From positions 1 through 64,000 of the forward strand of contig NZ_JACDTY010000002.1 of assembly GCF_013520985.1 (NCBI RefSeq): a DNA stretch of 64,000 nucleotides. Reading direction: 5' to 3'. The first letter of the stretch is position 1. Each line of letters starts with the position of its first letter. The position numbers were made by a program, and so were the translations under genes. This DNA comes from Mesorhizobium neociceri (GTDB lineage: Bacteria; Pseudomonadota; Alphaproteobacteria; Rhizobiales; Rhizobiaceae). The notes below the pieces were generated by a model. It had not been told where the DNA came from. It ran no database searches and saw only the letters and a list, made by a program, of their open reading frames with translations. Of this stretch, positions 39,442 through 48,410 are shown one piece after another.

Positions 39442-40395
39442 ATGAAAAAAGTCTATGTAGCAGGTCATCGTGGTCTCGTTGGATCCGCCACCGTGAAGGC
39501 GCTCGCCGCCGCAGGTTCGTATGAGATCGTAACGCGCACTCACGACGAACTGGATCTCTGCGACAGGAAGGCGACACGCGAATTCTTTATGTCTGAACGA
39601 CCGGACTATGTTGTCATGTGCGCGGCAAAGGTTGGTGGCATTCTTGCGAACGCAAGCTTGCCAGTCGACTTTCTTCACAACAATCTTGCGATTCAAATTA
39701 GCGTCTTTGATGGGGCCCACGCAGCCGGCATCGAGCGTATGATCTTTCTCGGTTCCTCATGCATCTACCCACGCGATTGCCCGCAGCCTATACGAGAGGA
39801 CTATCTTCTAAGCGGCCCGCTAGAAGCAACAAATCGTCCGTACGCTTTGGCAAAGATTGCGGGTGTGGAATCATGCTGGTCTTTCAACCGGCAGTATCAG
39901 ACTCGCTATCTCGCGTTGATGCCGACAAACCTGTATGGTCCCGGAGACAATTATCACCCTGACACATCTCACGTTTTGCCCGCTCTGATGCGCCGCTTTC
40001 ATGTTGCTAAAATGAACCGTGACCCCAGGGTCGTGGCCTGGGGATCCGGGATGCCTAGGCGAGAGTTCATGTACTCGTTGGATATAGGGGATGCCATCGC
40101 ATTCCTGCTTGGCCTCCCGGCTTCGGATTTTGGGGCGTTGACATCTCCCGACATAGCGCCTCTGATCAATGTTGGCGTTGGAGAGGACATCACCATTCGA
40201 GAACTGGCGGAACTGGTTAAAGCCACCGTCTCCTATGAAGGCGATTTGATGTTCGACACCACCAAGCCAGATGGTACACCGCGTAAGCTGCTGGACGTGA
40301 CGCGCTTGCGTACGCTGGGGTGGGAAGCCAAAACCTCGTTGGGTGTCGGGCTGCAAGCGACCTATGAGCACTTTCTGCGCGATCAGGAAGCTTGA
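39442..40395 (+). CDS. nolK: GDP-L-fucose synthase NolK
   Basis: A 317-residue short-chain dehydrogenase/reductase of the GDP-fucose synthetase (WcaG/GMER) type, which performs the epimerase-reductase step to GDP-L-fucose. It has the nucleotide-binding GHRGLVGSATVKAL, the SSCIYP serine motif, YALAKIAG with the catalytic Tyr and Lys, and the LGWEAKTSLGVGLQATYEHF C-terminal helix. It supplies the donor for NodZ. NoeL and NodZ usually sit in one operon with it; here it has its own nod box and noeL is absent from the window. Confidence 0.93.
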   Translation: MKKVYVAGHRGLVGSATVKALAAAGSYEIVTRTHDELDLCDRKATREFFMSERPDYVVMCAAKVGGILANASLPVDFLHNNLAIQISVFDGAHAAGIERMIFLGSSCIYPRDCPQPIREDYLLSGPLEATNRPYALAKIAGVESCWSFNRQYQTRYLALMPTNLYGPGDNYHPDTSHVLPALMRRFHVAKMNRDPRVVAWGSGMPRREFMYSLDIGDAIAFLLGLPASDFGALTSPDIAPLINVGVGEDITIRELAELVKATVSYEGDLMFDTTKPDGTPRKLLDVTRLRTLGWEAKTSLGVGLQATYEHFLRDQEA

Positions 40396-41357
40396 CGTTC
40401 ATGCTGCCTGGTTAGCTCATGTCGGGCGCCACTGGGCGAACCATTGGCGTAGAGTTACCGCAGAGCCCTGTGGTCGACGGCCAGACATCGACGAGCTCAA
40501 GCCCCCGCCCCGCCGCTATCGGCACTGAGCTGTTTCGCTCAGTAGCGTTGGTCTGCGGGGGTGCCCAGGCGAGGAGACTCGGGCTGTGCCACCAGGTGAC
40601 TGCCGCCAACAGGGAAACCAGGCCTGAGCGCATATCTCGGCCAGCTACCTTGGTTCGGTAAAGGTGACAGCATCCGCCTGCAGACGGATGCGCGCCGATC
40701 ACCGCCTGAGCCCATGCGACTGTGTTGAAGGCGGATCTCTTCTGAGAGCGATTGATACTATCGAACAGATTGGTCTTGCCGCCCGCGATTGCTCGTCAGA
40801 GGGCTGAGAAAGCGCCAATCGAGAAAATACGGTCGATGCGCCGCATCCGGTCTGCTCGGCCTCAAATCACCAGCAGCAGCCGAACATGCACGTGGTCCGC
40901 CAGATATATGAAAATCGCAGTGGGCGCTGCTCGTCCTGCTCCAAGACCCGTCCCCGTTTGCCGGATGACGCAGAGCTGGACTGCGTCGCCAAGTCATTCC
41001 GGGGCCGACGACGGAGCTCACATCCTGCCATGACGACCTAGCTATGAGCTTGGCGCGCGGAGCACGGCGACGACGAGCCCCGTTGCCTAGTTCACGAGGG
41101 CTGCGCAATGCCATTCCGCAACATCGGCCCGACCTCCAGCCCTTTGCGCTTGGTCGCGGAGAGTTCCGGCTCCGTAAGTGGATCGAAGGGGAACGCCTGA
41201 CCGGACAGCGGGCAACGGCTAGATCGCAATCGAGTGGTGAGCAGTCGCCTACTGTGACCGGCACCAATGACGGCCATGCGGACAAACCAGGAGCCGGCAG
41301 GAAACACACTGACGGCGGTCGTTGGTTCGCTCTTGGCCAGAGCCCGCAGCGATGCAA
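40396..41357. other. About 1 kb without a recognisable gene
   Basis: Many short frames occur on both strands, including a 199-codon minus frame (40758-41357) that is rich in Arg and Pro and has no motif, typical of an antisense shadow in GC-rich DNA. A repeated string near 41370-41430 (TTCTGGAGGCTGCAACGGCT and TTCTGGAGGCTGCGATGGCT) lies within the end of the GST gene. Confidence 0.4.
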
Positions 41358-42032
41358 TCAGCGCTGATTTCTAATTCTGGAGGCTGCAACGGCTTCGGCG
41401 ATTTTTCTAGTTCTGGAGGCTGCGATGGCTTCGGCCATTCGCTGCGGGGCCTTGGGACGAGCATACATCCCCTTGAGGTATGCTTTGAGATTTGGAAAGC
41501 CGTCAACCAGCCCGTATTCATTGCCCCAGTCCAGGACATAGGCTGTGACGCAATCGGCGATGGTTATGTTGTCGCCAACGATGAACGCACGCCCGTCCAT
41601 GTGCTGTTCAAGCACCGCTGCCATCACCACGAAGTCTTCCCTGGCGAGGGCAATGTCTTGCGGCAGACGCTTGTCTTTGGGATACAAAAATGTGTGCTTG
41701 GCTATCCGCCAAAGCGGCTGTTCGAGTTCGGTAACTGCAAACAGAGACCACCGATATGCCTGCGCCCGCTCCTTTAGGTCGGCGGGCATCAGCCCTTTGG
41801 CGCCGTACTTCTCCGCCAAGTACATGACGATCGCGGCAGATTCCGTGAGCACGAAGTCACCGTCGACCAGCACCGGAAGTTTGCCGGCAGGATTGAGGCG
41901 AAGGAAGTCGGGGTGACGGTTTTCGCCGCCCGCAATGTTGACGGGCACAATCGCGAATTCCGCATCAAGCTCCTGAAGGGCCCAAACTGCGCGAAGCGCG
42001 CGCGTTGGACCTATCCCATACAGTGTCATCAT
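41358..42032 (-). CDS. Glutathione S-transferase family protein
   Basis: A 224-residue GST. The thioredoxin-fold N-terminal domain (MMTLYGIGPTRALRAVWALQ, then NPAGKLPVLVDGDFVLTESA) has the cis-Pro VPVLV-type loop and the ES motif that binds glutathione. The helical C-terminal domain has ITIADCVTAYVLDWG. The last 25 residues carry an internal duplication (AEAIAASRTRKIAEAVAASR), caused by a near-direct DNA repeat, so the tail is probably an aberrant extension. It lies downstream of nodFE on the same strand but an IS256 remnant intervenes, so operon membership is unsure. Confidence 0.85.
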   Translation of the reverse strand: MMTLYGIGPTRALRAVWALQELDAEFAIVPVNIAGGENRHPDFLRLNPAGKLPVLVDGDFVLTESAAIVMYLAEKYGAKGLMPADLKERAQAYRWSLFAVTELEQPLWRIAKHTFLYPKDKRLPQDIALAREDFVVMAAVLEQHMDGRAFIVGDNITIADCVTAYVLDWGNEYGLVDGFPNLKAYLKGMYARPKAPQRMAEAIAASRTRKIAEAVAASRIRNQR

Positions 42033-42123
42033 CTTAGTTATCTCCTGCTTCTTCGATCATGCCCACTGGCGTGGCGCAACTGACAGCTTTGGTCGCCCGG
42101 CTCTCCGGCATGGTCCGGACTGA

Positions 42124-42288
42124 TCAGCTTGCCCACCGCCGGCAGACTGATGAGCAGATCATCGTGGCTGATGGTTCCGGTGCTATATAGCGGGCCCGCT
42201 GCACGGCCCATTCATCGTTGTGCTCGAGCAGCAAGGTGTCGACGAGGCGGACAATGGCATCGTCGTTGGGGAAGATGGCAAGACGTCC
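42124..42288 (-). pseudogene. IS256-family transposase C-terminal remnant (between GST and nodE)
   Basis: The minus strand reads GRLAIFPNDDAIVRLVDTLL followed by LEHNDEWAVQRARYI, the typical C-terminal end of IS256/mutator transposases. A shifted frame then continues as HDDLLISLPAVGKL. Only about 55 residues of the end survive. Two further remnants of the same transposase end lie on the plus strand at 48241 and 62305. Confidence 0.7.
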
Positions 42289-42505
42289 GTGCGCCGCTTG
42301 ATTTCCTGTCTCTTCCTCGCCGCGACTGATCGCCAAGAGCTCGGCTGCGACCTATAATGCTCTATGTAGCCCAAATGGCATTCGATGAGTTGTCCGACCA
42401 GTGGCGCTTGTACGGCCGTACCTCAGCAAGGAAGTGCTCATCGGCCCGGTGGAGTGATCCGGAAGCGTCTGGATACGGCAGGGTGATCTTTGCAATGCTT
42501 CGCTG

Positions 42506-43714
42506 CTACACCTGTTTGAATGCTAGAACTGCGTTCAGGCCCCCCATGGCAAAGGCGTTGCTCATGGCTACGCGGACCTTGCGCTCGCGCGCAACATTGG
42601 GCGTGACATCGAGATCGCACTGGGGGTCTGGCTCGCGATAGTTGGCGGTCGGCGGCACAACACCCTCGCGGATAGCCATCACACAGGCGATCACTTCAAG
42701 CGCACTCGATCCACCGAGACAATGCCCGTGGGTGGACTTGGTGGAAGAGACGGACAGCGAATTAGCATGGTCACCAAAGGCGCGCCTGATCGCCGCGGTT
42801 TCGATTTCGTCGTTGGCCTTGGTGCCGGTGCCGTGCGCGTTTAGGTAGTCGACATCCTCGGGATTTAGGCCGGCATCGGCAAGGCAGGCGCGCATCGCCG
42901 CCTCCGGCCCGTGGACCGCAGGCGCGGCGATGTGGAAGGCATCGGCGGAAAGGCCGACGCCGGCGATCTCGGCAAGAATCGTTGCACCGCGGGCAGTGGC
43001 ATGCTCATAGCTTTCCAGCACGAACATGGCCGCACCCTCGCCTAGCACCACGCCCCTCCTGTCGGCGGAGAAGGGCCGGCAAGTATCGGGAGCGAGTACG
43101 CGCATCGCTTCCCATGCCTTCACCACAAAAAACACGAATGGTGTGTCGCTGCCACCGGCAAGCATCACGTCGGCCCGCCCGAACCTGATCTGGTCGACGG
43201 CCGAGGCGATCGCATGGTTGGCCGAGGCGCAAGCGGAGGTTGCGGCGAAAACCGGCCCGCGCAGGCCTAGGTTCATGCTGACGTGGCAGGCAGCTGCGCT
43301 CGGCATCAGCTTTACACCAGTCAAGAGATCCATGCGGGTCGCGCCGCCCAAAAGCAGGGAGCGGTAGGCTTTTTCCGTCGCGTCCCAGCCGCCGAAGCCG
43401 ACGCCCACTGTCGCGCCGAAGCGGTGGGCGTTTCTCTCATCGCAGGAAAGTCCCGCCTGTCGCATGGCCTCGCGCGCGGCAAGCACGGCAAGCAGGCTGA
43501 AGCGGGCCATGGAGACGAGCTGCCTGCGGTCGATGTCGTGCTCAGGCAGCGCCTTAATCTCAGCACCGATCGTACCCTTCAGCTCATGAAGCTCTGCGTT
43601 GACTATCGGGCCAATGGCGGAGCGGCCTTCGCGCATCCCCGTCCAGATAGAGGCGGCGTCGGAGCCCAATCCGCAGAGCCCGCCTATTCCGGTGATGACG
43701 ACGCGCCTGTGCAT
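42506..43714 (-). CDS. nodE: Nodulation beta-ketoacyl synthase NodE
   Basis: A 402-residue KAS-II-type condensing enzyme ([20 protein letters not shown]). It has the nucleophile region [20 protein letters not shown], the first catalytic His in [14 protein letters not shown] and the second in [17 protein letters not shown]. With NodF it makes the multi-unsaturated acyl chains that NodA attaches, a host-range determinant for galegoid legumes. Its start directly follows the nodF stop. It looks intact. Confidence 0.95.
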   Translation of the reverse strand: MHRRVVITGIGGLCGLGSDAASIWTGMREGRSAIGPIVNAELHELKGTIGAEIKALPEHDIDRRQLVSMARFSLLAVLAAREAMRQAGLSCDERNAHRFGATVGVGFGGWDATEKAYRSLLLGGATRMDLLTGVKLMPSAAACHVSMNLGLRGPVFAATSACASANHAIASAVDQIRFGRADVMLAGGSDTPFVFFVVKAWEAMRVLAPDTCRPFSADRRGVVLGEGAAMFVLESYEHATARGATILAEIAGVGLSADAFHIAAPAVHGPEAAMRACLADAGLNPEDVDYLNAHGTGTKANDEIETAAIRRAFGDHANSLSVSSTKSTHGHCLGGSSALEVIACVMAIREGVVPPTANYREPDPQCDLDVTPNVARERKVRVAMSNAFAMGGLNAVLAFKQV

Positions 43715-43996
43715 TCAAGCCACCTGAGCAAGCAAGGCACGCATCGCTTTCACCATGTCGCCGACATTCTGAAGATCCGACCACGCCTCGGCCGAGTTCA
43801 TTTCGATCTTGATGCCGTAGGCTTGCTCCAGGTCCCAGAGGACGTCCGCTAATCCCAGGGAATCGATACCGAGCGCGGTCAGTTCGGTGGCAGTCGTTAT
43901 ATCACCTGCGATGGATGGGGTCGTTCCTCCACCGTTCTCCGATTCGACGCGCTTCTTGACTATGGCAATAATTTCCGTCGTGAGTTGGTCAGCCAT
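43715..43996 (-). CDS. nodF: Nodulation acyl carrier protein NodF
   Basis: A 93-residue acyl carrier protein from [20 protein letters not shown]. The phosphopantetheine attachment site is the Ser of [21 protein letters not shown] chose the ATG at 43996 because GGAAAGG precedes it; the longer frame upstream has no ACP character. nodE follows immediately. It is probably transcribed with nodA from the nod box at 45022-45069, the stop of nodA lying about 290 bases upstream. Confidence 0.94.
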   Translation of the reverse strand: MADQLTTEIIAIVKKRVESENGGGTTPSIAGDITTATELTALGIDSLGLADVLWDLEQAYGIKIEMNSAEAWSDLQNVGDMVKAMRALLAQVA

Positions 43997-44284
43997 TTTG
44001 TACCTTTCCATTTCAGCTTGTTTTGAGCGTGGATGCGGCTCAACTCCTGAGCGGGCAGAGTCGCGGAAGTAGCCATTCAGCTTGTGCAACCGACAAAGCC
44101 CAATGGTCATAAGAGCCGAATGAATTTCGGCCGGTCTGCGGGGTAGGAGCCGATGACGAGTAATCTCGCCAGCACCCCGATGTTGCGCCAGCATATCGAG
44201 GATCTGCGGTGTCCAAAAATGGATTGGCCTGTCGTCAAAGGTCGCGCCAGTGCACCATTTGGAACTTCACAAATACTTCCCTCT

Positions 44285-44875
44285 TCATAGTTCCGGGCCG
44301 TTTCGGTCGATCAGGGTGCCGGACGGCCACTCGTCCATCGAGCTTCCAATGGGCACAACGAAGAGGAGTACGTCCTCGACGCGGGTGGGGGGCAGGTCGA
44401 GATAGATATCTGCGAGGGTCGACCGTATGCGAACGCCTGACACAATCGTCGCCACACCGCCTCGGCAGAACCTCTCCATATGGTTGCGCATCGCGTGCCG
44501 AACCGTGCCGAAAGCGAATGGAACCCGAAGCTGCTGCAGCACTGGAAACACACCGCTCAGTGAAAAGCCGATTCCGTGTCGCTCAAGATCCGGACGGACC
44601 CCATACAACCCCAGTTCGGCCACTAATAGATCGGCCTCGCCAACTTTAATGAACCGGCGCAGTATGCCGACATGAGCCGCTACGCCTTGCGCGTCGTAGC
44701 CGATTGCTCGGAATTCCGGCCTCGCACCGGCCCAGCTGCGGCCGCCTTCGAATGGCTTTGCATTGAAGGCCCCAGTCCGCCCATAGCTCTCTCGGAAGAA
44801 GTCGGAGAGTTCGGCATGGTCGGTGAGTTGCAAATCATTTTCCCAGCACAACCGCCACCTTACTTCAGAGCGCAT
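44285..44875 (-). CDS. nodA: Nod factor N-acyltransferase NodA
   Basis: A 196-residue enzyme that transfers a fatty acyl group to the deacetylated non-reducing end of the chitin oligomer. It begins [20 protein letters not shown], the highly conserved NodA start, and continues with [20 protein letters not shown] and [18 protein letters not shown]. It is separated from nodBC by about 19 kb and reads the other way, upstream of nodFE. I recall the same split for Astragalus sinicus rhizobia and strain N33. Length is full. Confidence 0.97.
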   Translation of the reverse strand: MRSEVRWRLCWENDLQLTDHAELSDFFRESYGRTGAFNAKPFEGGRSWAGARPEFRAIGYDAQGVAAHVGILRRFIKVGEADLLVAELGLYGVRPDLERHGIGFSLSGVFPVLQQLRVPFAFGTVRHAMRNHMERFCRGGVATIVSGVRIRSTLADIYLDLPPTRVEDVLLFVVPIGSSMDEWPSGTLIDRNGPEL

Positions 44876-45021
44876 GGAACGACCTCGTCTTTATTGCTGT
44901 TTTTGAGGTAAGCGCCTTTGCATGAAGAGCTTGTCGCATCAAAATGCCCCTCGGAGCTGATGCAGACGTCGACAACTTCCTTCAAGGGCTTCCTTGAATT
45001 GCCCCTATGCGACGTTCTGCA

Positions 45022-45069
45022 AACCCGGTAAAATCGTTTGTTTCGATTTGACGCATCCACATTATGGAT
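45022..45069 (-). promoter_or_regulatory. nod box upstream of nodA
   Basis: On the minus strand: ATCCATAATGTGGATG, a spacer, then ATCGAAACAAACGATTTTAC with CGGGT. It points to nodA about 147 bases away. The downstream part (TTTGCAGAAC, then CGCATAGG) closely resembles that after the nodBC box, suggesting the two promoters share ancestry beyond the 49-bp box. Confidence 0.9.
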
Positions 45070-45880
45070 AGCTTTAGGATCGGAATGGACATCAACGAAG
45101 CCGCGCGCGCTGGGTCAGCTTCATCCTCCCCGCACCAACGTATCGTCATTGCCAAGCCGTTCTCGCCAAAACGGGCCATCCATACTCGTCCTGCTAGGGG
45201 CACATCAGGCGAAGGTCATGTCAGCGGAAATTCTGCCGGTCCTTCCTCGAATTGACGCTCTTGTTGTCGGCGAGGCGGAGGCACGCGTTCCGCTGTTGCT
45301 TGGTGATATCCGCGCTCGCGAATCAGCGCCAATGGTGGGTGGCCACAGCGCGGTGCCCGCCAGCACGGGAAAATCTGCCTACTGTGCGCGTAATTTGCTC
45401 AGGGTCGATTCTAGATTATTTAGATGTGCTCCATCGTCCCTGCGCCTGTTTCTTCGTCACAGCGACGCTTAAACAAGGCCGATCCGGCATGGTCAAAAAA
45501 CTATGCCGAGTTTATAGCCCGGTGACCGCTATAGGGACCTACATCGGGGCCACAACTCGCCAGCAAGCAGGGTGAAGCGTCAACGCCATGCTGCCACGCT
45601 GCCGGCTCGCCCCCTGCTCAACTGCTGCAGGCAGCTTTTGTGGCCTCTCGTCGCGGCGTTCAAAACCCAACCGAAACCGCTCGCAGCCTGACAAGCTTCA
45701 TTGTCACGACCGACTATGGACAAATGCCGCGCAACGGTCGGGCGACCTCAATACTGAGCCTGCTGACCGCAGTATTGATCAAGATGATATTGAGCGACAC
45801 AGCCGCATCTGGCCAAGTGGACGGCGGACATCGTTTCTGGAGTAGGTTCTCCTGCTCCTATTCAGCTGTCTCGCTTAGGT
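45070..45880. other. About 0.8 kb between the nodA promoter and nodG/fabG
   Basis: No convincing gene. Short plus-strand frames (45038-45472, 45252-45575, 45588-45845) lack recognisable motifs. The stretch presumably holds insertion debris. Confidence 0.35.
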
Positions 45881-46618
45881 TCAAATCATCGCTATGCCGC
45901 CATTGACGTGAATGGTCTGGCCGGTGACGTAAGCCGCCTCGTTGGAGGCGAGGTAGGCGACCGCGGACGCGACCTCGGCGCTGATGCCCATGCGCCGGGT
46001 CGGGATCGAAGCCATGATCGCTTCTTTCTGCTTGTCGTTGAGCTTGTCGGTCATGGCGGATTCGATGAAGCCCGGGGCGACGCAGTTGACGGTGATGTTG
46101 CGAGTGGCAATCTCCTGCGCCAACGACTTGGAAAAGCCGATCATGCCGGCCTTGGAGGCACCGTAATTGGCCTGGCCGGGATTGCCGGTGACTCCGGTCA
46201 CCGAGGTGATGTTGATGATGCGGCCATGGTGGCGGCGCATCATCGGATGGGTCAGTTCGCGGGTCAGCCGGAACACGGCGGTGAGGTTGACCTCGATCAC
46301 GGAATCCCAGTCGGCATCCGACATGCGCACGAACAGGCCGTCCTTGGTGATGCCGGCATTGTTGACCAGGATATCGACGCCTTCTAGGTCGGCCTCCGCC
46401 TTCTGGCCGAGCGCCTTGACTGCATCGCGGTTGGTCAGGTCCGCGGGAAACAGTTTTACCCGATCGCCGAGTTCACTGGCCAGCGTCTCGAGCTTTTCGA
46501 CGCGGGTGCCGTGCAGGCCAACGATCGCGCCCTGGCTGTGCAGCACCCTGGCGATCGCCTCGCCGATGCCTCCCGATGCGCCGGTGACGAGCGCCTTGCG
46601 GCCGGTCAGTTCGAACAT
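45881..46618 (-). CDS. nodG: 3-oxoacyl-ACP reductase (NodG/FabG)
   Basis: A 245-residue short-chain dehydrogenase: MFELTGRKALVTGASGGIGE with the NADP-binding TGxxxGIG motif, LVNNAGI, the catalytic Ser in INITSVTG, YGASKAGMIGFSKSL with Tyr and Lys, and the C-terminal TGQTIHVNGGIAMI. The chosen ATG at 46618 gives normal length; the 114-codon extension upstream is not supported. NodG is derived from FabG and is enzymatically a FabG. Here it is close to nodA-nodFE but upstream of the nodA nod box, with no nod box of its own seen, so whether it counts as nodG or a fabG copy is open. Confidence 0.85.
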   Translation of the reverse strand: MFELTGRKALVTGASGGIGEAIARVLHSQGAIVGLHGTRVEKLETLASELGDRVKLFPADLTNRDAVKALGQKAEADLEGVDILVNNAGITKDGLFVRMSDADWDSVIEVNLTAVFRLTRELTHPMMRRHHGRIINITSVTGVTGNPGQANYGASKAGMIGFSKSLAQEIATRNITVNCVAPGFIESAMTDKLNDKQKEAIMASIPTRRMGISAEVASAVAYLASNEAAYVTGQTIHVNGGIAMI

Positions 46619-47648
46619 TTTTTTGTCTCCTGATTTCAAAGAACACGCTTCACTCGGTGAGGTCAAATTGCCAGCTGGCTGTCCAAGCGCCGCCAGCGCA
46701 CGCGAGCTAACTACCTGCGCCCGCTTGGCGCCCTTTTCCGTGCACAATCTCGAAGCCAGCCCCAGCGTCGGTTTAGCTTCGGAGATCACCAACTGGCCGC
46801 AGACATTGTCGTTAGCGATCTGGCATGAACGATTGCCAGCTGCTTGGCCGGTTTCAGCGCAAGCGATTTCGGCATCGCCCTGCTGCAGTTCGATGAGAGT
46901 TTGGCGCGGCTTTGCCGGCGCGTTTCGTAATCCTTGTTCGCTCGGCCTGCAAGGCACGCGCTACGCGAATGTATTTAAACTGTCACGCAAAAATATCGGC
47001 CGCGGCAGCACGGGCAGCGGCTCTTTTCGGTCTTTCCTGACGCCATCACTGGCTACAAGGACATCGCGATACGTTCGCGATCATCGGAGTTGAACCAGCG
47101 CACGTTTCGCAGAACAAGCGGGCAAAGGCTCGCAGTCCTTTCGCGGATTACACCAAGGAAGCTATGGGGGACGACCGACTGGTCGAAACCGCGATGGCGA
47201 AAAACCGAAGGCCATCGCATGCCTCTGCTTACGGAAAAAATTGCAACACGTCCGTTGGCAAGCACGTTGTCGTCGACAGGTTCTCGACAGCTTTCCTGTG
47301 TCAGATCCGCCCAGCTTCAAACGAGATTCCAGTGCTGAAAGTGAGAACGGATGGATTTCACCTCGACCAAGCGGGTGCGTGGGCAATCGAACACGGCTGG
47401 CACGCGTAACAGCTCACCATCGGCTCGGCCCGCAGTCGGCCTTTGAGCGGCAACTGAGCGAGATAGCTAATGCAGGCGAAGATGGCAAAACAGCGCCTGC
47501 CGGCTCGGCGCCGCAGCCGGCGCAGTCAACTGGGCTTCGTGGGAAGCGGCAGCCTCTCGATTCCGACGATGTTGCCCTTCGGGGCTTGAGAAGGCCCTCG
47601 AGGGCGGCGGGACCGCCGCGGGCACCGCAAGGAAGCATGCAGGTATCC
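46619..47648. other. About 1 kb upstream of nodG/fabG, no gene seen
   Basis: Long shadow frames in several phases but none with recognised motifs. No nod box or -24/-12 promoter was found on the minus strand ahead of nodG/fabG. Confidence 0.35.
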
Positions 47649-47780
47649 TTCGCAACTTTGCCAGCTGGCTCATCGCAAATAAAAAAGATCCCATTCACGG
47701 TCGGCTCGCCTAGTCTTCGCCGCTTTGGCCGCTGGCTCATCAAAAATAGAAAGGATCCCATTCACGGTCGACTCGCTCAC
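47649..47780 (+). repeat. Tandem pair of about 66-bp direct repeats
   Basis: Two adjacent copies share long identical strings: GCTGGCTCATC, then AAATA, then GATCCCATTCACGGTCG and CTCGC. The first runs from about 47649 and the second from about 47715. They differ by roughly a dozen substitutions. No third full copy was found. They lie in gene-free DNA about 460 bases before the IS256 remnant at 48241. Confidence 0.7.
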
Positions 47781-48240
47781 GAGTCGACCACCTCGGAGCC
47801 GATCGGCAAAGGCTGCGAGAACGGCTGTGGGAGGAGCGCTTGCCGCACGAGCGGTAGGAACGGGAAGCTCGGCAGTAGCGAAGCCGTTCGCGAGCGCGCC
47901 CTCAACAGCGCCGTAGCGAGCGATCGGCTTTGCGGGGGTCATCGACAGTTCGCCGGTAGGTTGTTAATCACGCCAACCTGTTTCGAAGGAGGTGACCGAC
48001 GAGATGATGAGTCTGCGCGCGCTCCCGGGAAGGCTCCAGCTTCCGATCTCCAGGTGCGAGCTCGCAGCTGATCCAATTGATCGACTTGCCCGCACTTGGC
48101 GTGCTCCCGGTGCTCCTGTCCCGGATGGTCGCATACGCCGAACATCATCTCCAGCGGGTGAACCGGACGGCACCGTCAGTGATCATACCGGTACGAATCC
48201 GTCGAGCCCCTCACCGGCGATAGGAAGCGGCGCGCCTAGG

Positions 48241-48406
48241 TCGTCGGAATATTCACCAACGACGACACTGTCGTCCGCCTTGCGGGCGCGATCCTGCTCG
48301 AACGTAGCGATGAATTGGCCATGCAGCGCGCCAGATAGATGACGCTGAAACCATCAGCCAAATGAGCGATGATCCTCTCATCAGCCTGCTGGGAGTGGCG
48401 CGCTGA
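48241..48406 (+). pseudogene. IS256-family transposase C-terminal remnant, left edge of the defence cassette
   Basis: The plus strand encodes GIFTNDDTVVRLAGAILLER, then SDELAMQRAR, an in-frame TAG, MTLKPSAK, and in a shifted frame SDDPLISLLGVAR ending with TGA at 48404-48406. This is the C-terminus of an IS256/mutator transposase with a stop and a frameshift. It ends five bases before the stop of the large helicase gene. Confidence 0.78.
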
Positions 48407-48410
48407 TGTC

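Noticed and set aside
40758..41357. 199-codon minus-strand ORF
   Set aside because: Arg/Pro/Ser-rich composition with no motif and no ribosome site; typical antisense shadow in GC-rich DNA.
44015..44045. Possible nod box half (GCGTGGATGC) before nodF
   Set aside because: Only the first ATC/GATG block is present, in the wrong orientation for nodFE, and the AAACAA-ATTTTACC half is missing.
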